Origin: Scopulariopsis brevicaulis
Taxonomy: Eukaryota; Ascomycota; Sordariomycetes; Microascales; Microascaceae
Assembly: GCA_017657125.1 (NCBI GenBank)
Contig: JAGFNX010000103.1
Span: forward strand, 1-64,000
DNA length: 64,000 bases
Direction: 5' to 3'
Shown one piece after another: positions 46,576 to 57,783 of this stretch. The notes beneath the pieces are model-generated. The model was given only the letters and a program-made list of their open reading frames with translations. It did no database searches and was not told the origin of the DNA. Both the position numbers and the translations under genes were made by a program. The number at the start of each line of letters is the position of its first letter. Positions within the stretch are counted from its first letter, which is position 1.

Positions 46576-49500
46576 CTACCACCGGCGCTGCTGCTGGTTA
46601 CCGCTGCTTCCATAGCCGGTGTTGCCATAGCCGCCACTCTGCGAGTGGGACCCCTGGTACTGCGAGGCGCTGCCGCCACCGCTCTGGCGGCCTTGGTGCC
46701 GAGAGTCTCCGTCGCGGCTCCCGCCATAACCCCCGCCATGGCTTCCGCCTTGAGACCCGCCATAGCCCCCGCTATGACTTCCGCCTTGAGACCCGCCATA
46801 GGCCCCACCATGACTCGAGCCTTGGCTCCCGCCATATCCTCCGCCGTGGCTCCCACCGTGACTTCCCCCATGACCTCCCTGGCTCCCCTGGTACTGGGAC
46901 GCGCTGCCGTACCCGCTCTGCTGCTGGCCGTGGTGCCGCGAGTCTCCACCGTAGCTACTCTGCTGGCTCTGGTACCGAGAGTCGCCACCCTGGCTTCCGC
47001 CGTAACCTCCCTGCTGACGACCCTGGGAGCCCGAGGCGCTGCCGTAGCTGCTCTGCTGGCTTCCTTGGTACTGAGACGCGCTGCCATAGCCACTCTGCTG
47101 CTGGCCGTGGTGCCGCGAGTCTCCGCCGTAGCTACTCTGCTGGCTCTGGTACCGAGAGTCGCCACCCTGGCTGCCCCCGTAACCTCCACCCTGGCCCCCC
47201 TGGTACGAAGAAGCGCTGCCGTGGCCGCTCTGCTGCTGGCCCCCGTACCGCGAGTCTCCGCCGCGACCTCCGCCGTACCCTCCGCTCTGTGACTCCTCGC
47301 GCTGACTGTACCGTGAGCTGGCGGAATTATCCTTGCCACCGTACTGCTGCTGGCTCGAGTACGACTGGGACTGCGAGTACGACTGGGACTCCGAGTACCC
47401 GCCGCCGCTCGACTGATGCCTGCCGTAAGACGACGACTGCTGGTAGCCGGGCTGGCTGTACTGGCTGGTCTGCGACTGGCGGTAGCTGCCATCGTCATCG
47501 CGTCGGCTGCTCGAGTGGGACTGGCTGTAGCTGCCGTCGTCTCCGTATCGGCGGTTAGTCTGCGACTCGCTGTACCCATGGTCGTCACGCTGGTGGCTCG
47601 ACTGGCTCTCCGAATAACCACTGTCTTCCCGCTTGGAATCCGAGTCACCACCACTGAGCAGAGAGCCGATACCACCAATGATCCCCCCGAGGCCGCCCTC
47701 CGATTGACCCGAGTTCTGGCCACCGCTGCCACCACTGTTACCACCAATGATACCCGAGAGCGCGCCCGAGATGGTTTCCACGGCGGACCCCGCCACCTTG
47801 TCAGCCACCTTATCCTCCCAGTTCTCGGACTCGCCGAATTGCTTGCGCATCTTGAGCTTCCCGACGCAGCCGTGGCCGTGGCCGGTATCATGGACACCTT
47901 CCTTGTGGTTCTCCGTGTTCTTGACACCCTTCCGAGACAGCTTGTATCGGTATTCATCCTGCCGGCCGCTGCCTCCCTCACTCCACCACTCCTCGACAGT
48001 GCGGAAGAGAAGTTCCCTTCCTTCGTTGGACCCATCACGGCCATCGCGTCGCTGGGCGGGGTGGTGAAGGATACCGCCGGTGATGCGGTCGACCGTCCTG
48101 TTGATATCCACGCTCTCGTCGTCGATGGCGTCCATGATCTGAGGTACGACCCATCGAACCGTGTAGGCCGCGCACCTACCGGCAACCTCGTTCAAGATCT
48201 AGACGCGATTAGCGAGTGACGAAAGACTACGGAGCCACAAGACTTACATTGGAAAAGTGGTCCTTCGCCAACATGGAGTGAGTTGGGTCGGTGGAGTTGT
48301 CGTCGTTAAAGACAACAAACTGCTCCTTCTCGCTGCTTGCAATGAGCTCGTCCGACCCGGTCTTCATCTCGTTTCGGATCTGCCTGATGACGGGGAGAAT
48401 CAAGGGAGCAATGATCGAAAAGATGAAGATGGACATCTGGTCCCCGAGCTGCTCCTTGATCTTTGGCAGCACGGGGATCTTTTCCACCGCATTGTTAATC
48501 TTCTTTACGATGTTATCGTGCCACTCTATAACTGGCATGACCTGACGGAAGACGTTCTGGATGTAAAGCGTGAATTCCTCAGGCTCCCTCGGGGACACTT
48601 CCACGTTCTGGGACTGGGCCGAAACTGCGTCGGCTTGGAGCTTCTCGACCTTCTCGCTCTGGTTCTCTCCGCCGAAAACACCATCGGGAATCTTGTCAAG
48701 AAGGTCCCGGAGGAAACTGGTATCGGCCTTCGAGGATTCCTCGAGCGCTCCCTCCAGCTCCTGGATCTCATTCTGGGTGAGTTTGTCCGAGACTGGGGAG
48801 TGTTAGAATCGATGCACAATACCATGAGATAGATGCCACAGGAATAGGACCACTCACCTTCACCGGTGACGGAATGAAGGAAGTCTACGCCACCGAATGT
48901 GCCAGTGACGATCGGGTACACGCTTTGACGAGCACCTGGGATGCGCATCCGGGTGTTGCGCCCAACATGCGGGAAGACGTCGGTCTCGCCCAGTTCAATG
49001 AGAGCCAGCTCAGTGTAATTGCTGTGAGCAAAGTAGTCTAGAGACGAGGCGCGTTAGTGTCGCACTTGACGGGGCTGGACCACGCGAGGGTCGAGTCTTC
49101 CATCTTACCCTCAAGACAGTGGAGAGCGGTTCCCATCAGGCGAAGCGACTCGTTGCGCTCCGACTTGTCCCCGCTCCTGGCGTAGCTCCTTCCCAGACGA
49201 ACGCAGCGAGTGATTAGGTCCCTGCAGAGCCCGGCCGAGGTATCAATCCCAAGCTCCTCATTCGCAATGTAGTTCTTCATGCCCGTCTCCTCGTCAATCG
49301 CAAGCTCGACCGACTCGTCAACCGGCCCTCGAAGGCGTTCGTAGTAGCGGCGACCGTCTTCGTTATCCGCGTAGTTCTTGGGGTTGTCGATGTGCTCCTC
49401 CGGGCGGTAGCAGCCGAGGCGGTCGGTGGTGATTTCGAACTCCTGGGAGCCGAAGCCGAAGGTCATGAAGCCCAGGACGCTGAGAAGCAAGCGGATGGCC

Positions 49501-49884
49501 TCGGCGGAGACGGCCTTGACGGTTCCGACGTCGATGGCCTGGGAGTAATCCCTCAGCCAGTTGCCGAAATAGACTCGGGAGACATTGTGCTTGCTGAACT
49601 TCTTGCCGCCAAAGGCCTTGGCCATGGTGAGTTTGAGAAGCGCATCTTCGATGTCTCCATGGCGCCCTGTTCGTGGTGGAGGTGGTTAGTCGCGACTTGT
49701 AATCGAGGTCGGGGAGCTGAGCGGGGGCAGCCCGAGGCACGATGCGGTGTAGGAACTCACAATTCTGGCCCTCAATCTTGGAGATGCTCGCAATGTTGCC
49801 AGCACCAAAGGCAAGCGCCGGGCGAGCGAAATACACGAGGCAAATCAGCCCCACGGCAAAGGTGAAGGCCCTTGATTCGAACAT
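46576..49884 (-). CDS. het-c: Heterokaryon incompatibility protein HET-C
   Basis: Five exons, 49761..49884, 49109..49666, 48858..49037, 48248..48792 and 46576..48198, encode 1009 aa (Neurospora HET-C is of similar size). A signal peptide (1-25, ending ARPALA) is followed by the family hallmark FGAGNIASISKIEGQNWRHG, with Trp formed across the first splice. Next come VYFGNWLRDYSQAIDVGT and CYRPEEHIDNPKNYAD, then HCLEDYFAHSNYTELALIE across the second splice. A hydrophobic helix (SIFIFSIIAPLILPVI) lies near residue 420. From about residue 600 to the end the protein is a Gly/Ser/Gln/Tyr repeat tail (GGYGGSQGG, SQQSSYGG, HHGQQQSGYGSASQYQG). In Neurospora, allelic differences in a short mid-protein segment trigger cell death after fusion of unlike strains, together with the HET-domain gene pin-c; HET-C itself sits at the plasma membrane. 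Confidence 0.96.
46888..47188. repeat. Tandem duplication in the het-c repeat tail, 177-bp period
   Basis: A block of about 120 bp containing GGCCGTGGTGCCGCGAGTCT occurs at about 46,888-47,010 and again at about 47,065-47,188, offset 177 bp (59 codons). Both copies encode QSSYGGDSRHHGQQQSGYG. Few bases differ, so the duplication is recent or kept uniform by recombination. Confidence 0.85.
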
Positions 49885-52800
49885 GGTTCTCTCCGACCGA
49901 TTCCTCCTCGCTGATTCGGCGGTGTGTGTTCTGGTTGTATCGCGTCAAGCGCGTTGGAGGGTCGCAGTTGGCGGGGTAGTTCTAATCGACGTGGGAAGTG
50001 GCAAGATGGAAGAAGTTGCGAGAAGAGAGGGCTGTGGCCATCTGTTGGGGGTGGAAGAGGATAAAAAAAAAAGACGACGAGCGGATGACGGGAAGGGGAA
50101 TAGGTCTTCCGTGTTTGTACCAGAGGTAGGTTCAGCTCTTATTTGTCCTCAGCACGAGGGACTGGGACGATGAGGGGCAGGAGGGGTGGTTGCTCAGGTG
50201 CCGATGTGGAGACGACGGTGGGTTTGAGAGATATGTTTGGCTGCCTAACGCGGATGGGGATAGGGCCTGTGGACTGATTCGCGACGATCCAAGCTTTAAG
50301 CTTCCAAGAAATCGAGGGCACCCGTGTTTATGTACTTGGTACGGCACTGAGTACATTCTAGGTTACCTCCCCAACAGAAATGCCATGTGAAGCCATTTAT
50401 GTTCTGTGAGGCGGAAGGAGCAGGGAACGTGCAGCAGGGTCGCTCTTGGCGAAGCAAGTTGCCTCAGAACTTTTCAGCTCTCCCGGGCCAAAATGCCTCC
50501 TCATATTCATGCTCCCTCGCGTTTCCCTTCCAAGAATGGGTTCCAACCCCAGCTGCAACATCTACGGAACGATACCGCGATGAATCCATGGAAGCCTGCC
50601 CGGAGTATGCGAAGCAGGAATCCCGAAGAGTTCGTGTCGGCCTGACTGGCGGCCTCTTGTCGAGCTGCAGCCCGGTAGTGCTTGGCCTTTCGGCCCCTCC
50701 GGCGGGGTCGAGCAGGTGCGGGGTGGGCGTTTCATGTGTCCCCACCAGGAACTGTCTGGAGCTATGAGGTATTACAAGGGTTTGCTGGGGTCCAAGCACA
50801 CCGGGAAGTGCCGAACAGCAAGCAAGGGAGGGTAACCTTCGGGAGCGGCGGCATTTCGTGCGTCATGCGAGGTCAGAGGTCCTATTTGGAGGTTACGCAT
50901 GCATGTCGGAGCCATGAGGCCAACTCGTATTGCGCGTGGCTGAGGGCTAGCTCTGGAAGCTAATTAGTAGCTTCGGTTCAGGGTCTCTCTGGGCGGGGAC
51001 GTTCCTCGTACCTGACTCCAAGTGTCTGGATTCCCAAGACCCTGGATCTACTTGACGTTGCCTTTCAACTTGTTTCACTAGCGAAGCATGTACCGAGGAG
51101 GTGCGGTGTACCAGTTGACTGTTGCTGCTGAAGCAGATGCATCCAATTAAGCATGGCATCCACCCGCACACTCCATGAGCTCAGTCATACAAACGCGGGA
51201 ATGCAAATCACGTCGTCGTGAGTCTTTACAGGCAGGATTGCTAACGACAAAAAGCTGGTAGCGGCTCTGTTCTAGACTCCCTCTCGACATATGGTGCCCA
51301 CGCAGGTACGCGGGGTCGTAGCTCTATAAACAAACATTGGCATTCGAAGCGCAAATAGACATGATGATACGCGTATCAGCTGTACACCTGCTAGCTGAAT
51401 GTCACCATGACATCCGCAGAGCTAAGCCCGCTATGGCTAGAGGCCCGGCGAAGGGTCTTGGGCTTTTGGTTGTTGCTGCTCTTGCTGCGAGTACACCTCG
51501 CATGCCACGGACTTGACGTCGGCAATCGCGGGATAGATGAGAGGCTTTGTGGACTCCTCGAAGCAGCGCGACATAGCTGCAGACTCCGGGCTCGGAGAGC
51601 GCACATCAACTAAGCTCAGCCATTGTCACGCCTATATGCACACGAACCAGGAGAAGAGCAGGATGCTGGGCCGCCTCGGTCAAGGGATGAGCGTTGCCCG
51701 TTCTCAGGAATCGAACATAGTAAGCCACGATGTTAGTTGAGGCAGGCAGGCTTCCATAAAGTAAGCGGACGTGGAGCTCCACGAGCTAATGACAGAGCCT
51801 CAGCTCCGCCCACCGGGCCCGGCGCCTAGCGCGGAAGCATTAGACGAACGGCGCCATCCATATATATAGTTCGCGGGCCCGCGGCCCAGGGCCAAGACGA
51901 AAAGTGCTATCCGCGGGATTTTAAATTGTTGGCTGTTCCAGAGGCATGGAGCTGAAGCTAAAGCGCACGAATGCGCCGGAAGCATGCTTCGTTATGTAGC
52001 CCAAAGCTTGGTTTGGGACAGAGCCAATGGAAACGAAACTGCTCAAGGCCGGCTCAATTGTGCTGCGCTTGTGTCCGCGCAGGATTAAGGTGAGCTGCCT
52101 TGTCATATCCGTTGAATGCATCTGCCGGTGCGCATGCCGTCCGGGCTCGCGTTGTTGAAGGCGAGATGATAAGCAAGCGTGGAGGCTCCTGGCGAGAATC
52201 AACCTCGGATTCCGAGTTGGGCCAGGGGAGGAGCATCCTGGTGCAACAGTGCTGGGTGTGGGTGGGCTGGCCCGTTCTGGATTGTACACGTGCAGAGTTG
52301 AGTCCACTGTCCAGCGCTTATTAGCGGGGGCGATGTGACGGACCAGCGAGCCACCTGCTGTTGTCACAGCGTCCTATTGGTGGGAGGGCCCAGCAGAGCT
52401 GGGATGGGCGCGAATCCGGTCGAGCTGACCCCGCCTGGAAATTTAGCGAGAATGGTGTCAAGTACGGGGGTCGGCGCCAGTTTCAGGTATCGCAATAGCA
52501 TTGGGCACCGGGGATTGCGCTCGCAGCGGGCACGGCAAGTTGTCATGGCGCGCCAACAACTCAACCCGATGTACGTGCGCTTTCGACCATCATGTTAACT
52601 AGACGGTTGGGCGAAACTGCTCCAGAGAACAGGTATATGAGAGAGTTCTTAGGGGAGATTGCATGCTCCAGATAGACATGTACAACAAAGAATACCTGGT
52701 GCTGTAACTCGAGACTTGAGACGAGGCGAGCTGTGGGCGTTGGGCGAGAAGGTCGCGGCCAGCCTGGTCGCTCCTTCCAAACATGCGACGCGAAATCGGG

Positions 52801-53806
52801 CAAGTACTTTTGATGTTGTCTCGCGTAAGGACGTGGGAATGGGAAAGACAGATTGTGTTGAGGCAGTGTTAATTCACTTTCTTGGTCTTCGATGTTGGGC
52901 CCTCCTGCAGCCGTGGGAAGCACTGGGGCCCTGTAGTACCGTGATTTGCCGAGCGAGCACCTGGGGCCCAGCACGAAGAGAATTTCCCGGCGCGTTGATC
53001 TCAGCGGAGGGTCCTGGACTGGGCTGTCCAGCTCCGACGCTGGGAACGCCGGTTCAGTCCTCTGCTGGGCGTCACTCGCCTGGCACAGTCCAGGGCGTGC
53101 CTTCCCTGGCTGGAAAGGTCGAAGGACAGGTGAACCTGTGCTTCGCACACATAGTCCCTGGCGTCCCCAGCGCTTGGCGCGTGTTTTCATCCCACGTCCA
53201 ACCCTCCTCCCCCCCAGCGTTAGAATTTCCTCATCGACGTCCTCTTTCATGCCATCCAGGCGGGTTCCCAGGTGGGCTTAGCGACGTCTACCCCGATCGG
53301 GCGGGGGGAGAATTTGGGCGGAGACGGCGGGCGGTTTCTGTGGGTGATCCCGCTGGCAGGCTGCCCTAGCTGCCCAGCCCATATAGCGGTGGCCGCCGCC
53401 CACCCTTCGCCGAGGGGGGGTGCTGGCCCAGACGGTAGAAAATATTTTTTACTGATTGTGTCCCAGGCCCGCCCGACACTTAAACGGCGCAACCCCCAGC
53501 CCCCCGCGATTTTTCCTCGTCCCCTGTCCCTCCCTGCTCTTCCTTCCTGCTCCAGCTTCCAACCCCGCCAGCACATCACTGATCCCCAGGTCGCCACCTC
53601 CTCTTCCCCCTCCCCCAACAACAACCCCCCGGAAGGAAAGCAAAACTTCAGCACCTCCCACAACCCCAGGTCCCCGCGCACTCGCCGTCTTCCCCTACAC
53701 CACCCATATTTTTTGGCGCCAGATCCCACTATCGCGAATCACCACGCGCAAAACCAAAAGCAGTCCTCGCCCCGGGGCCGCCATCACCAAACGAACAGCC
53801 AGCATT
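49885..53806. other. Long intergenic region, 3.9 kb
   Basis: This stretch lies between the divergent het-c and HMG-box genes and contains both promoters. It has moderate GC, lower near 51,800. Overlapping frames at 52,561-53,369 on both strands (229 and 236 aa) are the longest, but they have no recognised motif. The last 350 bp before the HMG gene are pyrimidine-rich (53,500-53,720), typical of a fungal promoter or 5' leader. No HET-domain gene was seen here. Confidence 0.4.
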
Positions 53807-55349
53807 ATGCCTCGCCCGCCCAAGGCAAGCAAGGACAAGATTCAGCAGCAGCCCATCCCCGTCCCCACCGTCATGCCCGCCGCCAACGCCGCCGTCGCGC
53901 CCAGGAATGTCGAGGTGGAGAATTTCATGCGCGTCCGCGACTCGGTGAGTTTTGATGATTTTCTATGTTGTTTTCTTTGCGCGTCGTTTCGCCGGGCCCC
54001 ATCACCTTGTTGTGCTCATTGCGCCTCGTCGCGCGTCGCGACTGAACACGAGGAAGACAGCGCCGGGAGCAGCGTCTAGAACGCCTGTCCCCTCTTTACC
54101 CCTCCATGAGAGCTGGTTTGGAGCTGTCGCCGCGAGACCCGGGCGCCGCATAAGATAAACATTGCGCTCGGGGATCGCAAGCCGCCGTTTCTTGTCACCG
54201 TCGCACAGCGAGCTTTACCCCCGCCTCGCTCGGCGCACCGAGCTCGGTTTTCTCTTCTGGCGCCTACGAATTTTGGGCGACGACGCGTCCTTGCCCCGCC
54301 ACTCTTTTGTTTACAGTCTGCCAAACCTGGGCAGCTCCTTGCGCTTGTTCCCTGCCACCACTTCTAGTGGAGTGGTGAGCTCAGCGTGCTATCCACCAAC
54401 AATAGCTGCGCCCGCTTCAAATAGCTTCTTCGTCTCATTCACATCTTTACCGGCACAACACAAGTACATGCGCTAACATGATTCCCAGACCCTTGGCCGC
54501 CTCAAGACGATCCAGCAGCTTATTAGGTCCTTCGCTGATGACTACCTGAGGCAAACCAACCTCCTCCTGGGCCTGCCCACCACCCAGGAGGACCTCCACT
54601 CCAATGAGCCCCTCGTTAACCTCGAGGCGTCGCTCGTCGCCCTGGGCGGCATGCAGACCCCCCAGCCCGTCCCTGTGCCCGCGGAGGAGCCCAAGAAGGA
54701 GCGCAAGAAGAGGACGCTCGACCCCAACGCCCCCAGGCGCCCCCTCACCGCCTACTTCCTTTACATGCAGACCGCCCGCCCCATCATCGCCGCTGACCTT
54801 GGCACCTCGGCTCCCAAGAAGGCTGTCCAGGAGGAGGGTCAGCGACGCTGGGCGACTATGAGCCCGTCTGAGAAGCACGTAAGTAATCGCAGCAGAAAAT
54901 TATCGAATGGAGCACACAGCTAACGCCTGGGACAGTCGTGGAACCAGGCCTACCAGTATAACCTGAGGCTGTACAACGCCAAGGTGCACTCGTACAAGAA
55001 CGGCAACCCGGACGCCAAGGAGATGGATGACAGCGAGGCGCTCCGGTACGCCGACGAGGTGGGCATCGTCATGCCCATCACCGAGGACCCGTCCGCCAAC
55101 GACCAGGACGCCATCGCCGAGCAGCTGCAGGGCACCAACGCCGACGCGCAGGGCGAGCCCGAAGAGGAGACGCCGCCGCCCAAGGGCAAGAAGACGGGCG
55201 GCCGCAAGCGCAAGAGCGAGGTCGAGGACGTGGCGACGCCCGCTGCTACGCCGGCGAGCCCTGCGCAGAAGAGGCGCCGGGCGTCGACTAAGCCGGTGGA
55301 GGAGAAGGAGGAGCCTAAGAAGGGCCGGAAGAAGGGCAAGAACGCTTAA
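53807..55349 (+). CDS. HMG-box chromatin protein
   Basis: Three exons, 53807..53944, 54489..54878 and 54936..55349, encode 313 aa and keep frame. An N-terminal helical region (about 35-100, LGRLKTIQQLIRSFADDYLR) precedes a basic stretch (EEPKKERKKRTLDPNAPRRP), which is the usual entry into an HMG box (about 123-198). The box continues with LTAYFLYMQTARPIIAADL, QRRWATMSPSEKHSWNQAYQ across the last splice, then the closing helix NLRLYNAKVHSYKNG. The C-terminus is acidic, then strongly Lys/Arg-rich (KKTGGRKRKSE, KKGRKKGKNA), like a nuclear localisation signal. HMG boxes of this NHP6/HMGB type bend DNA without strict sequence choice. The role is probably chromatin organisation or transcription; mitochondrial HMG proteins are a less likely alternative. 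The first intron is long (544 nt). Confidence 0.9.
53945..54488 (+). other. Unusually long first intron of the HMG-box gene
   Basis: The donor GTGAGT follows codon 46 and the acceptor is TTCCCAG, with CTAACATG about 15 nt upstream as branch site. At 544 nt it is five to ten times longer than the other introns in the window, and it has long pyrimidine runs. It may house a regulatory element or a skipped exon. Confidence 0.65.
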
Positions 55350-57783
55350 GTTATTTTTTGAGAGCGGATGCCTTCTTGGTTTCCCTTTTGGTGAGGGGGT
55401 GAAGCAGTCGGGCGGGAACGTGAGGGATGTCGCGGGAAGATACCATGTCTTTTCTTGTCACGCGTTTTTGAGGCGCTTCGCCCGCTATCTCACGTCTTCA
55501 TCCCGCCGGCTGGCCCCAAGCTGTGCGCTGAGACCGTCTCCTGCGGTCAACGTGGGACGTGTATGAGATCTGTATGAGATCCCAGCCCTGCTTGAGGGGC
55601 ATGTGGGGTGGAAGGGAATTCCGCCGGGCGCGGCGTTTGTTACTTGACGCGATTCGAGGAGGGAGCGGAGGAACGGGAAACTGGAATTGGGGTTTGGAAT
55701 TCGGGTTGCCTTTTTATGGTTTTCCTCGTTGTGTATGCTGGTTCGGCTTGCGGCTTTTTCCCCCTCTATTTCTAGTTTCGTTTAATGAAGGGTATGACCA
55801 TTACTGTCCAGTACTCGCGTGTATGGTATTTTCTGATGTTTGGTGAGGATGATGGCAGCGATGTAATGAGATCCTCGATGTTTACATTCGTCCGCCCATG
55901 TCGTCGGTATAATATGGTGTACGAGTGTTCGACTGTCGAGATCGCACATGTATCCATAGTGAAGGCCACTCGAGAACCAGGAAATATCGCTGTTCCTACA
56001 TGTATGTACACTTCACCTACCACATCTACTGGGCACCCGTTCTCGTCCCTGCCGCGTCCCCAGCGCTAATCATCATCCGACGCACCCACCGTTGCAATCT
56101 GCAGAGTTCCCGCCGAAAGCCGTGTTAGCGCACCCGCCTGGCGGGGTCTTCGGCCAACACAACACGGTTTACGCTCGGGAGTAATAGGGAAGCAGGAATA
56201 ATAGGCCCCCTTGCAAAGCCCGGTTGGCCGGCGGGGCGTCGGGGATTCGCTGTGGCATGTCGACTGTTCCGTCCTGCTTGCTCCTCGAATTGCTGGGGGT
56301 CGAAGTTCGGCGCGGTGCATGGGTCCCGGCTTTCAGTCTCGCTTTCAAGGCAGGGTCTCCGAAAGACATGAGCGTTAGAGATAGCTTCCGGAGCAATTTT
56401 GGGAAATCTGTGAGATATGAACCTCTCGGAAGTGCTTCGCTCCGTCTAGATGTCGGTCTAGCTGGGTTTATTTGGCTCACGGCCACCGTGCCGAAGATAC
56501 AAGAGGGGGGGTGAGTGGTGAAAGTAACGTAAGACTGATACTGCCAGAGCAGATTGGCTCCCCCCAACCAAATACATTGAGGGGACTGCAAAGCGTGCTA
56601 GCACACCTTTAGGGGTCTTCATTGCTTCCTCACCGGGCTGGGTGCGTGGTGACCCCGTTTAGGAAAGATATCTCAATACATTGTAAGCATGGTTCTAAGA
56701 GCCTACTGGGAAAACTAGAGGTGTATCTTGGCGGCTTGTTTTGGCCTGGGAGCCACACGGGTCCTCGTAACTGGCCGTTTCGGCCGATACGACCTTGGCG
56801 GACATGTATGGAGCGGGCCGGCTTGGCTACACCACTGTAAGGCGGATGCCAAACGCGCCTCCCCAAAGCCTCCCTCGTTTGGTGGCGCGAACGCTGACCT
56901 CTGGATGACATTGAAAGGCGAGTTTCGGTCGGAGTGAGTTGATCTGATGGGCCAAGCTGTGGTCAGGATAGAGTACATCATGGAACAACATGTGTACGAG
57001 AGATCTGTGTTTCCAGATCCCTAAGGGCTCTTTGTTACAGTCCACAACTCAAAACCGAGCTAAGATCACACGATTGCCACGTGCTTCGTAGATGTCTCGG
57101 GACTTGGAACCAAGCCCAGAAGTTCGACGCAGCTCCGTGCCGACATGTACCGATAATGGCCCACTTGAGCTGCCGTCCGTTTTGGGGATGGGGGGCTTGT
57201 GGGTACAGTTACTTCACGGCCCGCGGGGCGCGGTTGCCTGCAAGGGGCCCAGCCAATCAGCGCCCGGGCGCAAGAGCCTGTAAAGCTCCCCGTGGCACGG
57301 TGGCACCATAACAAACCCCGCCAACGGAGACGGTCAAGTAAATAGCGACGTCAGGTGGGTGGGCCCCCCTCTCACATCCCACTCCGTCCTCCGGCGCAAC
57401 CAGATTCCAACACAGAAGGCAACCACATCCGCATCCCTGTCCTGCGATCACAGATATTCACAACCGTGCACATTCCACTCGTCCTGGCTCTGCCTATTAT
57501 GAGTCACACTGCTTGACTTTGGAAACTGCGATCACACTCTTAATCACCTCGTTCGCGACCTATTTAAAGGCGCTTGTATTACCCACCTAACGACCCGAGC
57601 GGCTTCCCCGGCGCGCTCGCCACTTCAGCGCGACAGCTCCAAACAGAGTCACCTTCCATCCAAGGCAGCAGCCGAGCTTCGCGACTACTCCGCGACGTCG
57701 TCCCCGTTGCCGCGATCGCTTCGCGACAAGCTCCAGGCAGACGCGCAAGGCAAGAGCCAGCCCATGCGCACCTAGCCGCAACC
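55350..57783. other. Intergenic, 2.4 kb
   Basis: This is the 3' flank of the HMG gene and the promoter of the gene at 57784. Short frames on both strands (for example 56,169-56,591 minus) show nothing recognisable. A TATA-like word lies at 57561 and is listed separately. Confidence 0.45.
57561..57570 (+). promoter_or_regulatory. TATA-like box upstream of the gene at 57784
   Basis: TATTTAAAGG lies about 220 bp before the ATG at 57784. Its position implies transcription starting after the frame-open codons at 57574, which supports using the downstream ATG. Confidence 0.45.

Noticed and set aside
46123..47558. Long plus-strand open frames (about 390 codons) opposite het-c
   Set aside because: They arise because the repeat codons GGC, AGC, CAG and TAC read without stops on the other strand. 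Splice-consistent HET-C homology is on the minus strand.
51650..51740. Possible tRNA B-box (GTTCGATTCC) on the minus strand
   Set aside because: Flanking bases do not form T, anticodon or acceptor stems.
52561..53369. Overlapping 229-aa and 236-aa frames on opposite strands
   Set aside because: Neither has a recognised motif or introns, and they mutually overlap. Kept only as part of the intergenic description.
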